Shown: positions 41,301-45,440, numbered from the stretch's first letter. The stretch: DNA of 64,000 nt from Siphonodentalium dalli (GCA_032622095.1 CP136064.1:264719863-264783862); one strand, 5' to 3'. The notes: generated from the sequence alone by a model not told the origin. Numbers and translations: made by a program.

Positions 41301-43246
41301 AACAAACAAGCTTTAAAAACCATGTGCGGCTATGCGCGTGCAATACTTTAATCAACGCGCACCTGTTCAACTACAGTACTGTAAAAAACATATTTTTCAT
41401 GTTCAGTGACAACGTACCGTAGGTATGTTCCTGCATGTGACCCAACACAAAGAACTGGCTTCTTGGTTATGTAAACACACAGTGGGTAAAATAATGGAAC
41501 AGAAGGGGGAACTTGTCTTCCAAACTACGTCAACGTTATTCACTCGAAACCAAAATAAAGGTTATCGACATCAAACTGCATTTTGTTCACGTTTTACAGT
41601 ATAAACAATTCAAACACGTGCTTTTTTCATTCGGCAAACCTCATCAGATTTTGTCACACCAAGAGGTCACAGGTCGAGGAGTTCAGAATGGTGCTTTTTT
41701 TTATACGTTTTAGCACAAATACAAGCCTTTTGTCAGTGCTGTTAAATAATTACACTCACTGGCTTTTGTTAAACATGCAATTAGTCGCTATTGTAACATC
41801 CTCTATGTGGACAATGGATCACGAATAAAGCGCCGGGTTTATTGTTTTCCTAATCGGATTAAGTCTGAACATTGATATAAACTATAGACGTCTTATAGAC
41901 TATAAGATAAGGGATTTACCCATAACCCACAATGCCGCTTACATAATAGTGTCATTTTAAGATGGGAATTTTGGGCAATAAAACTACAAGACTTAAAGTG
42001 TTATTATAATATTTTAATATTCACATTTAATTGAAAAATTACTTTCTCATAGTAACTTATAAATACTTACCTAATTTACTTAATCTGGAAGCCGGGTATA
42101 TTTCCCAAATAATCGGCGTTAGATCTGGTTAGATCGGCTTTCATAAGTTTTAATGTCCCGATTTCTTAGGATTTTTGGTCTGCAAAGGGCCATATCCGAG
42201 TTTAAGCCCACTTGGATTTTTGAGCTCAAATAAAACAAAGGCCCCCTGGGCCTAAACGCGGGTCAGTACGGTATATATACCAGTCCCACATAGTGAGCTT
42301 CACATATATAAGAGAATGCATTGGTTTACACAGCCTAGGTAAATACTATGGGAGAATCGCATATATAAGAAAATGCACTGGCACAGGATCTTGAATGCTG
42401 CACCAGCACAGCTCCCATCATGAAAGGGTTAAAATTGACATCGATTATAACAAAAAGTATCTTGCTCTGCCCATGTCTTTAAAATTCTTCTGAATAAAAA
42501 TGTATTATTGATCATCTATAATTGTATTCTCATGACCAATGCTACTCTCAGTAATTATTTTTCAACCAAGAACATAGCAAACCCAGATCATATATTGTGT
42601 GTCTGACATTTTTAGAATGAGGTCCCCAAAGGGTGATTTAGTGACTATCTCACTCAGCGGGCTAGCATCTCAATATATTCACCCTCTGTGGATCTCATTC
42701 TGCTTAGGACTCATCTTCTGCAAAGTATCTTTATTATCAAATTAACATTGTTTTTAGTTACTTTTTCCCTTCTGTTCAGTTTCTATATCCCATAATTTGC
42801 AGAAGATAAAATTAATAATCGAAGTGACTAATGCGTGAACATCTCAAACTTCAACTCGGGTACTTTATCTGATCCTAGGTCTCCCATAGTCTATGAGAGA
42901 CTCGCATATATAAGAGAATGCACTGGCATAGGATCATTAGTGCCGCATCAGCATGGCTCCCTTCATGAAAGGATTAAACTTTTCACATTCCTTATCCCTC
43001 CATTGACTGTAATATATGACATTATCCCCTCTCCAAGTTGAGCTACAGTGTCATTGATACTTTCATTGCCATTCTTTTCAGAAACTTAACCTGGCTGATA
43101 AATCATTCCACAAGGAACAAAAATGTCCTGTTTTGACCTTGAAGTGGGCAGCGGAGGACGGTCATCCAGAGATCACGCAAACAATCACCATCTTCACTTT
43201 GGTCGACGTTGTAATTCAAGCTGATAAGGAACCAATGCGGTGGTCG
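4124..43246 (+). CDS. DIS3L2: DIS3-like exonuclease 2, eighteen internal exons (5' and 3' ends missing)
   Basis: RNase II/RNB-family 3'-to-5' exoribonuclease. Family members degrade oligouridylated cytoplasmic RNAs such as pre-let-7 independently of the exosome. Eighteen exons join with matching phases into 808 codons (2424 nt). In order they give the first cold-shock domain (exons 1-2), an acidic/lysine-rich linker (exon 3), the second cold-shock domain (exons 4-6), the RNB domain (exons 7-15) with the catalytic [13 protein letters not shown] motif and the [12 protein letters not shown] motif, and the S1 domain (exons 16-18). There is no PIN domain, which together with the GEIEPETEG-like segment favours DIS3L2 over DIS3 or DIS3L. 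The catalytic aspartates are intact and there are no stops, so the gene looks functional. The start codon lies upstream of the window. The last exon was not found. Introns are filled with transposon relics. Confidence 0.95.
4198..4372. repeat. Interspersed repeat F, copy 1
   Basis: Shares a recognisable body (TGATTTTGGC, AAAATATATGACCCTCATGT, GCCCAA, CAAAATTTCAGGCC) with 39966-40112. The other copy lies directly downstream of a 5S-rRNA-like head; this one lacks the head. Confidence 0.6.
4979..5441. mobile_element. MITE family D with internal palindromes (CCAAGCCTGAG-type ends)
   Basis: Outer inverted repeats run CCAAGCTGAGG...CTGTCATTTGCAG on the left and CTGCAAATGACAGG...CTCAGGCTTGG on the right. 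Each half holds a palindrome of AGAATGAGGTCCC, CAGAGGGTGAATTTAGTGAT and their complements. Other full or partial copies occur at 19.2, 19.6, 35.7, 36.1, 42.6, 45.8, 52.5 and 53.6 kb. Confidence 0.75.
5560..5661 (+). CDS. DIS3L2: DIS3L2 exon 2 of window (cold-shock domain 1 end)
   Basis: Phase 0 to 0, 34 codons. It reads [20 protein letters not shown] and then [14 protein letters not shown]. The RNRALNGD motif is the conserved end of the first OB-fold in DIS3-family enzymes. Acceptor ttacag, donor gtaatg. Confidence 0.95.
5813..6036. mobile_element. TTAA-bounded MITE, family B (CCCTTTCATGATGG ends)
   Basis: TTAACCCTTTCATGATGGAG on the left; CCCGTCATGAAATGGTTAA on the right. It contains two hairpins of the TGCATTCTCTTATATATG type, related to those of family A but with different loops. 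Confidence 0.75.
6091..6497. mobile_element. TTAA-bounded MITE, family A, full copy
   Basis: TTAACCCTTTACCCAACA on the left and TTTGTTGGGTAAAGGGTTAA on the right. It has two hairpins with loops around GTCAACCATAGGTCGCC and GCGACCTATGGTCGAC, separated by an AT-rich spacer, and then a subterminal region ending in GGCCGGTTTTGGCCGG. The right TTAA is shared with the next element. Confidence 0.9.
6494..7265. mobile_element. TTAA-bounded MITE, family C (CCCTTTCTATACTAAATG ends)
   Basis: Starts TTAACCCTTTCTATACTAAATG and ends ATAGTATAGAAAGGGTTAA. Near 7040-7110 it holds an inner palindrome around TTCAGATAATATTATAAGTTC and TGAACTTATTATCTGAACA. No coding potential was seen. Confidence 0.75.
7811..8035. 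mobile_element. Family C MITE fragment ending 27 nt before DIS3L2 exon 3
   Basis: Contains the family C body (GATGAGTAGT, GAAATGTTCAGATAATAAGT, GGAGAATCCATTTTGTATA) and ends AAGGGTTAA. The left terminus is eroded. Confidence 0.6.
8063..8485 (+). CDS. DIS3L2: DIS3L2 exon 3 of window (acidic/lysine-rich linker)
   Basis: Phase 0 to 0, 141 codons, by far the largest exon. It starts [20 protein letters not shown] and ends [13 protein letters not shown]. It fills the low-complexity, poorly conserved region between the two cold-shock domains. It is rich in Ser, Asp, Glu and Lys and has a basic patch ([20 protein letters not shown]) near its end. Acceptor atttcag, donor gtaaat. Confidence 0.92.
8486..10243. 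other. DIS3L2 intron sequence, no gene recognised
   Basis: The motif TATTTAGTGACAG followed by ACCAGTCTAGA occurs at about 8502 and again at about 9799, so a decayed insertion or duplication may lie between them. No coding exon or complete transposon end pair was identified. Confidence 0.35.
10244..11566. mobile_element. Non-autonomous hAT-type element (CAGGCC ends)
   Basis: The left end CAGGCCCCACGCTAGGAGGC and the right end CCTCTAGCCTGAGGCCTG are imperfect inverted repeats. They are flanked by a perfect 8-bp duplication, ATTGTTAC (10236-10243 and 11567-11574). An 8-bp duplication with CAG...CTG ends indicates hAT. The subterminal regions contain GTCTCCCT and its complement, as in the CAGGGACCAG family. 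No transposase was seen. Confidence 0.85.
11866..12085. repeat. Interspersed repeat G, copy 1
   Basis: Closely similar to 40690-40912: AGGAAATAGTGCCAG, GACCTTTGACTTCCGG, TCCAATATTTT, AATGAATGA, and CTTTATTTATCTGGGACTAT. The direct orientation and similar length show a dispersed repeat of unknown class. Confidence 0.75.
12190..12333. repeat. 144-bp near-perfect palindrome
   Basis: The left arm starts ATCTACAACTGGTCCCCAGT and the right arm ends ACTGGGGACTCGTTGTAGAT. The arms of about 50 bp pair with few mismatches around a short centre. It lies 23 bp upstream of DIS3L2 exon 4, so it is close to the acceptor. It is probably a foldback MITE. Confidence 0.75.
12357..12504 (+). CDS. DIS3L2: DIS3L2 exon 4 of window (cold-shock domain 2 start)
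   Basis: Phase 0 to 1. It reads [20 protein letters not shown], later [20 protein letters not shown]. The HSRAA-G and SDHRxPRIYV motifs are diagnostic of DIS3-family second cold-shock domains. Acceptor tttcag, donor gtgaga. Confidence 0.96.
13195..13975. repeat. Probable retroelement-derived interspersed repeat with CA-rich tail
   Basis: Begins TACTAGAAGGTGACCCGACT and ends with the motif AAGTTTCATCGAAATCGGTTTGGCCGTTTTCGAG, followed by CAGACAGATACACACACAC. Such a GGTTTGGCCGTTT plus CAGACA/CA-tail is commonly seen at the ends of invertebrate interspersed repeats. No reverse transcriptase frame is present. The class is uncertain. Confidence 0.45.
13970..14124. mobile_element. Family A MITE, right half only
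   Basis: Starts in the AT-rich spacer (CTTTTTACCATTTTTTCTTA), keeps one complete hairpin (about 14026-14095) and the right end TTGGGTAAAGGGTTAA. It is fused to the CA-rich tail of the upstream repeat, so the left half is lost. It ends 37 nt before exon 5. Confidence 0.8.
14162..14249 (+). CDS. DIS3L2: DIS3L2 exon 5 of window (cold-shock domain 2)
   Basis: Phase 1 to 2; with the preceding G it reads [20 protein letters not shown] and then [10 protein letters not shown]. It matches the conserved YxxTLFICRIVDWKEDxxFA segment. Acceptor cttacag, donor gtaatg. Confidence 0.95.
14276..15601. mobile_element. Long hAT-type element of the CAGGGACCAG family
   Basis: Left end CAGAGACCAGCCTAAAGGGC and right end CCTCTAGGCTGGTTCCTG, with subterminal TTCTCCCT/AGGGAGAAG-type motifs near both ends. 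The flanks TATAAATT and TATAATTG match at 6 of 8 positions. At 1.3 kb it is the longest member here, but I found no transposase in it. It starts 26 nt after the exon 5 donor. Confidence 0.7.
15685..15877. mobile_element. TTAA-bounded MITE, family B
   Basis: Left TTAACCCTTCTATGACTGGA; right TCTGTCATGAAAAGATTAA. It has a central ACCTTGACCTTGTAAGC segment and one intact hairpin on GCATTCTCTTATATATGC. Confidence 0.7.
16348..16447 (+). CDS. DIS3L2: DIS3L2 exon 6 of window (end of cold-shock domain 2)
   Basis: Phase 2 to 0. It reads [20 protein letters not shown] and then [14 protein letters not shown]. The [18 protein letters not shown] stretch is nearly identical to the LGQAGEIEPETEGILTEY segment of vertebrate DIS3L2. 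Acceptor tttatag, donor gtttgt. Confidence 0.96.
16448..17461. other. DIS3L2 intron, no gene; local inverted GAATTCGCGC motifs
   Basis: Between about 16905 and 17320, copies of GTACTATTTT, CGCTCAGTTTTGAATTCGCG and their complements (GAATTCAAAACTG, AAAATAGTAC) alternate in both orientations, suggesting a decayed foldback element. Otherwise nothing was recognised. Confidence 0.4.
17462..17615 (+). CDS. DIS3L2: DIS3L2 exon 7 of window (RNB domain start, catalytic motif)
   Basis: Phase 0 to 1. It reads [20 protein letters not shown], then [32 protein letters not shown] in two overlapping parts: [16 protein letters not shown] carries the conserved metal-binding aspartates of the RNB active site, all present. 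Acceptor atttcag, donor gtatgt. Confidence 0.97.
18339..18732. mobile_element. hAT-type MITE, CAGGGACCAGCC family, 394 bp
   Basis: Ends CAGGGACCAGCCTAGG and CCTAGGCTGGTCCCTG, flanked by a perfect 8-bp duplication, CTGTGCAT (18331-18338 and 18733-18740). The copy at 61493-61859 is nearly identical but inverted. The interior is non-coding. Confidence 0.92.
18790..18902 (+). CDS. DIS3L2: DIS3L2 exon 8 of window (RNB domain)
   Basis: Phase 1 to 0. It reads [20 protein letters not shown] and then [18 protein letters not shown]. The [12 protein letters not shown] and [10 protein letters not shown] motifs are RNB hallmarks. Acceptor atttcag, donor gtaatt. Confidence 0.97.
19245..19335. repeat. Family D MITE fragment
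   Basis: Contains ATAGCATCGCTAAATTCACT, CTGGGGACCTCATTCTGCAA and ATGACAGACACACTATTT, the right half of a family D element. Confidence 0.7.
19517..19624 (+). CDS. DIS3L2: DIS3L2 exon 9 of window (RNB domain)
   Basis: Phase 0 to 0, 36 codons: [20 protein letters not shown] and then [16 protein letters not shown]. It matches the conserved VxPMLPRxLCExLCSLNPxxDxLTFSV segment. Acceptor ttacag, donor gtaaga. Confidence 0.97.
19631..19745. repeat. Family D MITE fragment abutting the exon 9 donor
   Basis: GGCCTAAGCAGAATGAGGTC starts six nucleotides into the intron. CTCTGGGGACCTCATTCTGC and AAATGACAGACACAGAATTT close the fragment. Confidence 0.7.
20859..20927 (+). CDS. DIS3L2: DIS3L2 exon 10 of window (RNB domain)
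   Basis: Phase 0 to 0, 23 codons: [20 protein letters not shown] and then HAQ. The EWFGRxxIxSCxKLSYxHAQ segment is conserved. Acceptor ttccag, donor gtaatt. Confidence 0.97.
21139..23251 (-). mobile_element. Internally deleted pogo/Tigger-like element, 2.1 kb
   Basis: The ends CAGTCGATTTCGGTTAATAG and ATTCGATTAATTGGAATTGACTG (inverted, imperfect) are each flanked by TA. It carries the relic transposase ORF on the minus strand (next entry). Sequence from about 22620 to 22920 recurs at about 41757-42060 inside the second pogo-like element. TA duplications and the protein relic place it in the Tc1/mariner-pogo group. Confidence 0.8.
21683..22384 (-). pseudogene. Relic pogo/Tigger transposase, N-terminus fused to C-terminus
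   Basis: Open frame of 233 aa; the transposase start is probably the second Met near 22342 ([20 protein letters not shown]). The start resembles the KRKRxDLTLxxKxE opening of pogo/Tigger helix-turn-helix domains. It then jumps directly to a segment like the end of the DDE domain ([10 protein letters not shown], later [19 protein letters not shown], typical of Tigger C-termini), followed by an acidic Asp-rich region. The CENP-B-like DNA-binding remainder and the DDE catalytic core are absent, so it cannot be an active transposase. It could instead be a captured short protein; there are no stops in the frame. Confidence 0.75.
23915..24022 (+). CDS. DIS3L2: DIS3L2 exon 11 of window (RNB domain)
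   Basis: Phase 0 to 0, 36 codons: [20 protein letters not shown] and then [16 protein letters not shown]. It occupies the variable RNB segment between KLSYxHAQ and IAKxLRxxR. Acceptor tttgcag, donor gtgtgt. Confidence 0.95.
24023..25160. other. DIS3L2 intron, nothing recognised
   Basis: AT-rich. A GTTTCGGGGATAAAAAATA/TTTGAGTC..GGAACCCACCC motif near 24065-24120 recurs near 60880-60930, hinting at another dispersed repeat. No coding or terminal repeat was found. Confidence 0.35.
25161..25297 (+). CDS. DIS3L2: DIS3L2 exon 12 of window (RNB domain)
   Basis: Phase 0 to 2: [20 protein letters not shown] and then [25 protein letters not shown] in two parts. IAKxLRxxRFxxGALRLDQ is a conserved RNB motif. 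Acceptor ttccag, donor gtcagt. Confidence 0.97.
25613..26011. mobile_element. TTAA-bounded MITE, family A, full copy
   Basis: TTAACCCTTTACCCAACA and its complement bound two hairpins and the GGCCAAAACCGGCCAAATAA subterminal block. It is inverted relative to the 6.1-kb copy. Confidence 0.9.
27157..27353. mobile_element. Palindromic TA-flanked MITE, family E
   Basis: CAGTAATTCCCTAAATAATC and GATTATTTAGGCATTACTG style ends flanked by TA. The long arms meet at GAGAGCTTTCCGATGAATGG. The same family is found at 34496 and 36576. TA duplications suggest mobilisation by a Tc1/mariner transposase. Confidence 0.8.
28040..29049. repeat. 62-bp minisatellite, about 16 copies, before DIS3L2 exon 13
   Basis: Unit of 62 bp built of ACTTATAGTACATTTAGTAC, ATGCTCATGTTATTTGATCA and CCCTAACAGAGTGTTTCACA plus TC. 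Some units have TAGTGATCATTT in place of TAGTACATTT, and one lacks the CATTTAGTA segment. It ends 25 bp before exon 13. Confidence 0.95.
29075..29198 (+). CDS. DIS3L2: DIS3L2 exon 13 of window (RNB domain)
   Basis: Phase 2 to 0: after completing Arg it reads [20 protein letters not shown], then [21 protein letters not shown] in parts. [14 protein letters not shown] and LLRRHxPP are among the most conserved RNB motifs. Acceptor tttgcag, donor gtaagg. Tandem repeats flank it on both sides. Confidence 0.97.
29200..29403. repeat. 33-bp tandem repeat starting at the exon 13 donor
   Basis: About six units of AAGGTTCACTTAATAATAAA plus ATCTCAGAGCTTT. The first unit begins at the intron's own +2/+3 bases, so the array amplified the start of the intron. 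Later units have TTTAAGG instead of GGTAAGG and so are not donors. Confidence 0.9.
29606..29859. mobile_element. TTAA-bounded MITE with family A hairpin but different ends
   Basis: Ends TTAACCCTTTGAGTGCCAG and CTGGCACTCAAAGGGTTAA. The interior has one family A-type hairpin (about 29657-29724) and an AT-rich spacer, then GGGCCGATAATATCGGCCC. The terminal bases after CCCTTT differ from families A, B and C. Confidence 0.8.
29860..30962. other. DIS3L2 intron, nothing recognised
   Basis: AT-rich sequence. A TATGGTT/ATATG-rich stretch at 30690-30790 is low complexity. No coding exon or transposon end was identified. Confidence 0.35.
30963..31830. mobile_element. Non-autonomous hAT-type element (CAGACCTGTTTAAT ends)
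   Basis: Left CAGACCTGTTTAATCTCCCG, right GGCATTAAACAGGTCTG, flanked by CTTATCAC and TTTATCAC (7 of 8 identical). The subterminal regions have CGGGAGACTACC and AATCTCCCTGAC. No transposase; length 868 bp. Confidence 0.8.
32116..32494. mobile_element. Family A MITE, right terminus eroded
   Basis: Left TTAACCCTTTACCCAACAGA and two complete hairpins. The right end stops at GGCCGGTTTTGGCCGAAAGGGATAACC, lacking the GGTTTGTTGGGTA segment. Confidence 0.85.
32791..33059. mobile_element. TTAA-bounded MITE, family B, 48 nt before exon 14
   Basis: Left TTAACCTTTCATGATGGGAT, right CTAACCATGAAAGGGTTAA. The hairpin loop is GTCTCCCATAGGGAGCC, the family B variant. Confidence 0.8.
33108..33254 (+). CDS. 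DIS3L2: DIS3L2 exon 14 of window (RNB domain)
   Basis: Phase 0 to 0, 49 codons: [20 protein letters not shown], then [20 protein letters not shown], then TSLCSKPMQ. The [11 protein letters not shown] and LTxxCSKPMQ motifs are conserved. Acceptor ttgcag, donor gtaaat. Confidence 0.97.
33296..33387. repeat. Family C MITE right-end fragment
   Basis: CCTGAACATCCCTCCAGATG, GGGAGAATCCATTTAGTATA and GAAAAGGTTAA match the right terminus of family C. Confidence 0.65.
33960..34107 (+). CDS. DIS3L2: DIS3L2 exon 15 of window (RNB domain end)
   Basis: Phase 0 to 1: [20 protein letters not shown], then [20 protein letters not shown], then [10 protein letters not shown]. The [16 protein letters not shown] block is the signature of the RNB family and is intact. 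Acceptor attcag, donor gtaagt. Confidence 0.98.
34496..34708. mobile_element. Palindromic TA-flanked MITE, family E, near-perfect foldback
   Basis: CAGTAATGCTCTAATTAATC at the left and its complement at the right, flanked by TA. The arms of about 105 bp are almost perfectly complementary and meet at GAAAGCTCTCGGGGAGAGCT. Confidence 0.9.
35187..35586. mobile_element. Family A MITE, full copy, ending 14 nt before exon 16
   Basis: Full-length with TTAA at both ends. Hairpins at about 35217-35285 and 35365-35433, then the GGCCGGTTTTGGCCGGTTTG subterminal block. Only the 14 bases ATTACTCTTGACAG separate the right TTAA from the exon. Confidence 0.93.
35601..35731 (+). CDS. DIS3L2: DIS3L2 exon 16 of window (RNB-S1 junction)
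   Basis: Phase 1 to 0: [20 protein letters not shown], then [20 protein letters not shown], then VFVK. QKQADxCNxRKxxSKxVQExS is conserved before the S1 barrel. Acceptor cttgacag with a very short pyrimidine tract; donor gtaaat. Confidence 0.96.
35749..35990. mobile_element. Family D MITE, left part with AT-rich tail
   Basis: CAAGCCTGGATATAGTGTGT, then AAAATGAGGTCCCCAGAGGG and its complement. The following stretch around TTTTTAGTTACTTTTTCCCT and GTTCAGTTTCTATATCCC is shared with 42720-42800. Confidence 0.7.
36146..36536. mobile_element. Family D MITE, near-complete copy
   Basis: Left ACCAAGTCTGAGTTTAGTGT; right GACACACACTATAATCAGGC. Two palindromic modules (about 36178-36270 and 36445-36512). 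Confidence 0.75.
36576..36726. mobile_element. Family E MITE with part of one arm deleted
   Basis: CAGTAACGCTCTAAGTAATC left, GAGCATTACTG right, TA on both sides. The second arm lacks the GGCAACAAGCC to TTACCC segment present in the 34.5-kb copy. Confidence 0.8.
36842..37133. mobile_element. hAT-type MITE, CAGGGACCAG family
   Basis: CAGGGACCAGCATTAGTGAC left, CCACTGGACTGGTCCCTG right, flanked by TATGTTTG and CATGTTTG (7 of 8). The interior resembles the ends of the 14.3-kb member. Confidence 0.82.
37605..37908. repeat. Family A MITE fragments without terminal repeats
   Basis: GTAGGTCGCCTCGCATATAT and GAGAATGCATTGGCCTAACA at the left and one full hairpin at about 37833-37902. Both TTAA ends are missing. 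Confidence 0.7.
37925..39010. mobile_element. 1.1-kb element with about 100-bp inverted ends and an inner palindrome
   Basis: The left arm (about 37935-38030, with TTTATGGGACCATCTTCTTT and GAATGAATTTGAGCCATGGA) pairs with the right arm (about 38930-39003). Inside lies a palindrome at 38727-38866 (GGCGGATTCAACGTGGTCAT... meeting at CCCCTTCGGGG) and a run of about 38 C at 38360-38397. Non-coding. Confidence 0.7.
39111..39515. mobile_element. hAT-like MITE rich in CCTAGGCAA motifs
   Basis: Ends AGCCCTGGGAATTAGCCTAG and TTTATTCCCAGGGCT; flanks AGTTTTAC and GGTTTTAT (6 of 8). The motif TTGCCTAGGYAA occurs many times subterminally in both orientations, as expected for transposase-binding repeats. 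Confidence 0.65.
39604..39708 (+). CDS. DIS3L2: DIS3L2 exon 17 of window (S1 domain)
   Basis: Phase 0 to 0, 35 codons: [20 protein letters not shown] and then [15 protein letters not shown]. It matches the S1 strand pattern ESGPxExEAMVMGxLxxAFDVxVxxxGxxKRxY. Acceptor ttacag, donor gtaagt. Confidence 0.97.
39800..39902 (+). ncRNA. 5S-rRNA-derived pseudogene or SINE3-type head
   Basis: GATCACCGAAGTTAAGCAAC, GTCTAGCTCGGTTACTCCTT and GGATGGGTGACCAGCATGGG follow the order of the internal promoter region and 3' half of animal 5S rRNA, ending GGGGGCTGCCA. The first third of 5S is not recognisable, so it is 5'-diverged or truncated. It is joined about 64 bp downstream to dispersed repeat F, which suggests a 5S-headed SINE rather than a functional 5S gene. 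Confidence 0.75.
39966..40112. repeat. Interspersed repeat F, copy 2, downstream of the 5S-like head
   Basis: CTGTCTGTCACGATTTTGGC, AAAAAATATATGACCCTCAT and AAAATTGCAGGCCGATTGGT match 4198-4372. A short GT run precedes it. Confidence 0.65.
40223..40640. repeat. 59-bp minisatellite, about seven copies
   Basis: Unit TGGACTGGCAATCCCCTAAA, CTATACTAGTATCCAACATA, TTACTCTCCGTTTGTTTGG. Copies are almost identical, apart from CCATTTG in place of CCGTTTG in two units and variants in the first unit. Confidence 0.95.
40690..40912. repeat. Interspersed repeat G, copy 2
   Basis: Matches 11866-12085 over about 200 bp, with a few substitutions. Confidence 0.75.
40960..42271. mobile_element. Second pogo-like non-autonomous element, TA-flanked
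   Basis: CCGTACTGACCCGGTTCAAA at the left and CCTAAACGCGGGTCAGTACGG at the right, each next to TA. Further in, both ends repeat GTTTAAGCCCAC in inverted orientation. Around 41513 a short frame reads [16 protein letters not shown], like a pogo/CENP-B helix-turn-helix start. The segment 41757-42060 closely matches 22620-22920 of the first pogo-like element, although the termini differ. Confidence 0.75.
42273..42432. repeat. Family B MITE, right part
   Basis: CATATATAAGAGAATGCATTGG, then ATCTTGAATGCTGCACCAGC and CCCATCATGAAAGGGTTAA. The left end was replaced when the neighbouring TA element inserted. Confidence 0.65.
42585..42840. mobile_element. Family D MITE, left part with AT-rich tail
   Basis: TATTGTGTGTCTGACATTTT, AGAATGAGGTCCCCAAAGGG, and a tail shared with 35900-35990. 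Confidence 0.65.
42873..42977. repeat. Family B MITE fragment
   Basis: GACTCGCATATATAAGAGAA, TGCACTGGCATAGGATC and CTTCATGAAAGGATTAA. Confidence 0.65.
43082..43246 (+). CDS. DIS3L2: DIS3L2 exon 18 of window (S1 domain end)
   Basis: Phase 0 to 0, 55 codons: [20 protein letters not shown], then [20 protein letters not shown], then [15 protein letters not shown]. It matches the end of the S1 domain (LTLxWxxE...QxITIFxLVxVVxQAExxxxxxS). A further short exon with the stop codon is expected; none could be assigned with confidence in 43247-54300. Confidence 0.96.
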
Positions 43247-43841
43247 GTGAGTATGCTAATGTTCCAAATAAACATTCAAGCACATTTATTAATTTCATCA
43301 AAAAGTTCCACCCTGCGTGTTGCTTATTTGTAAATGCAAATTTCCTATTATTTGCTACCTCAACCGGAATTTTGAGTATGTTTTGTTAATAAAGTTTACT
43401 GGTTCTTATTTCTCCGTTGATGCCAGCTCTATATGTTTTTATGTCAGCTTTAAATAATCATGTATGACTCGTATTGATACCAAACATATGGCATCAAATA
43501 TGCTCCATTTCATATCAGGGTTCGCACGCATGTACTGGAAACTTGAATATACTGGAAAAAGCAAATTTAACTTTCCAGTACTGGAAATATACTTGAAAAA
43601 CGATCTCCGGCCGATCGATACTGGAATATACTGGAATCGGCCGATTTTATGTAGCACCGGTCACTGGCACCGGTTGTTATTTTTCGTAACACCGGTAAAA
43701 CACAATGCGGTGCTTCTTGTTTGACCATTTATTTTCTCGTGTCTTATTTCTACGGCACCGGTTTATAAATTTAGAATAGATGTGTAGTTCAGCGCGAATT
43801 CTAGATGAATTATAAATTTGTACATTTAACACATTCAAAAC

Positions 43842-45440
43842 ATGTGCAGGAGGTTTGTTTTTTGCGAGAATTGGCTTGAGATTACCGAGTTTAGTGGATG
43901 GTTGGCTGCCATCGATGGAGACCGACATCGTGCGAAGTGTCTTGTATGTTCAAAGACATTTGACATTGGAAATATGGGACAACATGCACTTCATAGTCAC
44001 GCTATTCGTAAAAACCACATAAATGCCATGAAAATCAGAGATGGCATGAACGTTCGTACATTTTTTTGTACATGTACTTCAACTAGAGGTGCCACGATTA
44101 TTTATTCGATAATCGGTCGTCAATAATCGACTATAATCGATTAATCGTACATAATAATAATAACATCAGTAGACGTATTCCGTAATATGGCCTATTGCCA
44201 TATTGGCTGGATGCTGGTTAACTGCTTTCGCTGCTTGTTTGAGGCTTCGGCTGATGTAATTTTTGTGTTAATAAAGTGCATCATAAACCACCGGTAATGA
44301 CTAATGAGCACAATGTGTTCAATACAAGCACAGTTCTCGGCGATGTCATGGTTATAATATTTGTGAGTTCATTGGAACGAACGTAGCGATTAATTTAACA
44401 GCCAAACATACAAGCAATATAAAAGTAGGAATGCACGACGGACCGACGGTGGTTCCTAAAAAAAGGAATCTAATGTTACGGAAACTATAAGTTTCAGCGA
44501 ACTTCCAGAGCATGGATAACAATTACAAAGGTGGCCCCTGCCTGCAAATTTCAGGACTCATAAAAAAATAAGTATTTGGTAATAGTTTATTTCATTTAGC
44601 AGTCACCACACTATAAGCGATAGCCTGTACTAGTAACATCTAAGTATACTTATACAAACAAAGTATACTTGCTGCAAATGACACCGCCGAGAATATCGCT
44701 GATTAAAATGCCGTAGGTTCCCTGATATCGAGAGAATGTCAATCAACTCCCCTTTGGTCCAATGAGATTCAAGGGCGAGGGCATTCAGTTCACTGACAGT
44801 CAGTCCATTTCAAAGACGTAGTGCCGCCTTTCTTGTAGAAATATACAACGATGTCGGCATAAGTTCAAAGCTGCAGTGCCGCCATCATGGCGCCATGCAA
44901 TTTGAAGAATATACAATGACTCGAAGAGTAACCATGTCATCAAATGAACTGCCGGCTGTTTGCAACATATACTAGTAGTACTCAAGTTGTCGGAATCTCT
45001 TATCAGGGTATTCAACAATAACCGGCATTTTCCAACGTCCGAAATAAATAACGCAGATTAATCGACGACGGAAATGGTAATCGATTATCGGCTTTATCAA
45101 CGGTTCATCGATTATACTATTAATCGTGGCACCCCTAACTTCAACTTCTAACTCTAATACATCTGGCAATTCAAATTCTGCTGCTACGGTACAATTAGTA
45201 CTAGTAGTGCAAGTACTAGTAAAACAACACGCTCAACAGTGACAGCAGCACCTGCTAGTGGCAGTGATAATTCTACCACGTCCACGATTCGAAATGCACA
45301 GAATGAGAAGAGTGTCTGAAATCAGAAATAATATGGATATTACACACTATTTCAGCTCATCACTCATATATATCGAATGAGAAAATTGATGTTCTATTCA
45401 AAGAAATGTTTCCCGATAGTATTGTTGCATGGTTTTGAGG
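43842..45440 (+). pseudogene. BED/TTF-type zinc-finger pseudogene interrupted by a hAT element
   Basis: The frame from 43842 reads FCENWLEITEFSGWLAAIDG, then RHRAKCLVCSKTFDIGNMGQ, then HALHSHAIRKNHINAMK. The W..F.WL...D...A.C.VC...F....G..AL..HA..K.H pattern is that of zinc-finger domains found at the start of hAT-derived genes. The frame is interrupted at 44084 by a 1054-bp element and resumes at 45146 in a Ser/Asn-rich stretch. Near 45375 ENxKIDVLFKEMFPDSIVAW resembles the conserved E-FPDS motif of the same gene family, then a stop follows. It is a dead copy; the function of the parent gene is unknown. Confidence 0.65.
44084..45137. mobile_element. Non-autonomous hAT element (TAGRGGTGCCACGATTA ends), 1054 bp
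   Basis: Left TAGAGGTGCCACGATTATTT, right TAATCGTGGCACCCCTA, flanked by a perfect 8-bp duplication, ACTTCAAC (44076-44083 and 45138-45145). AATCGATTA-type repeats are dense near both ends. No transposase. Confidence 0.93.
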
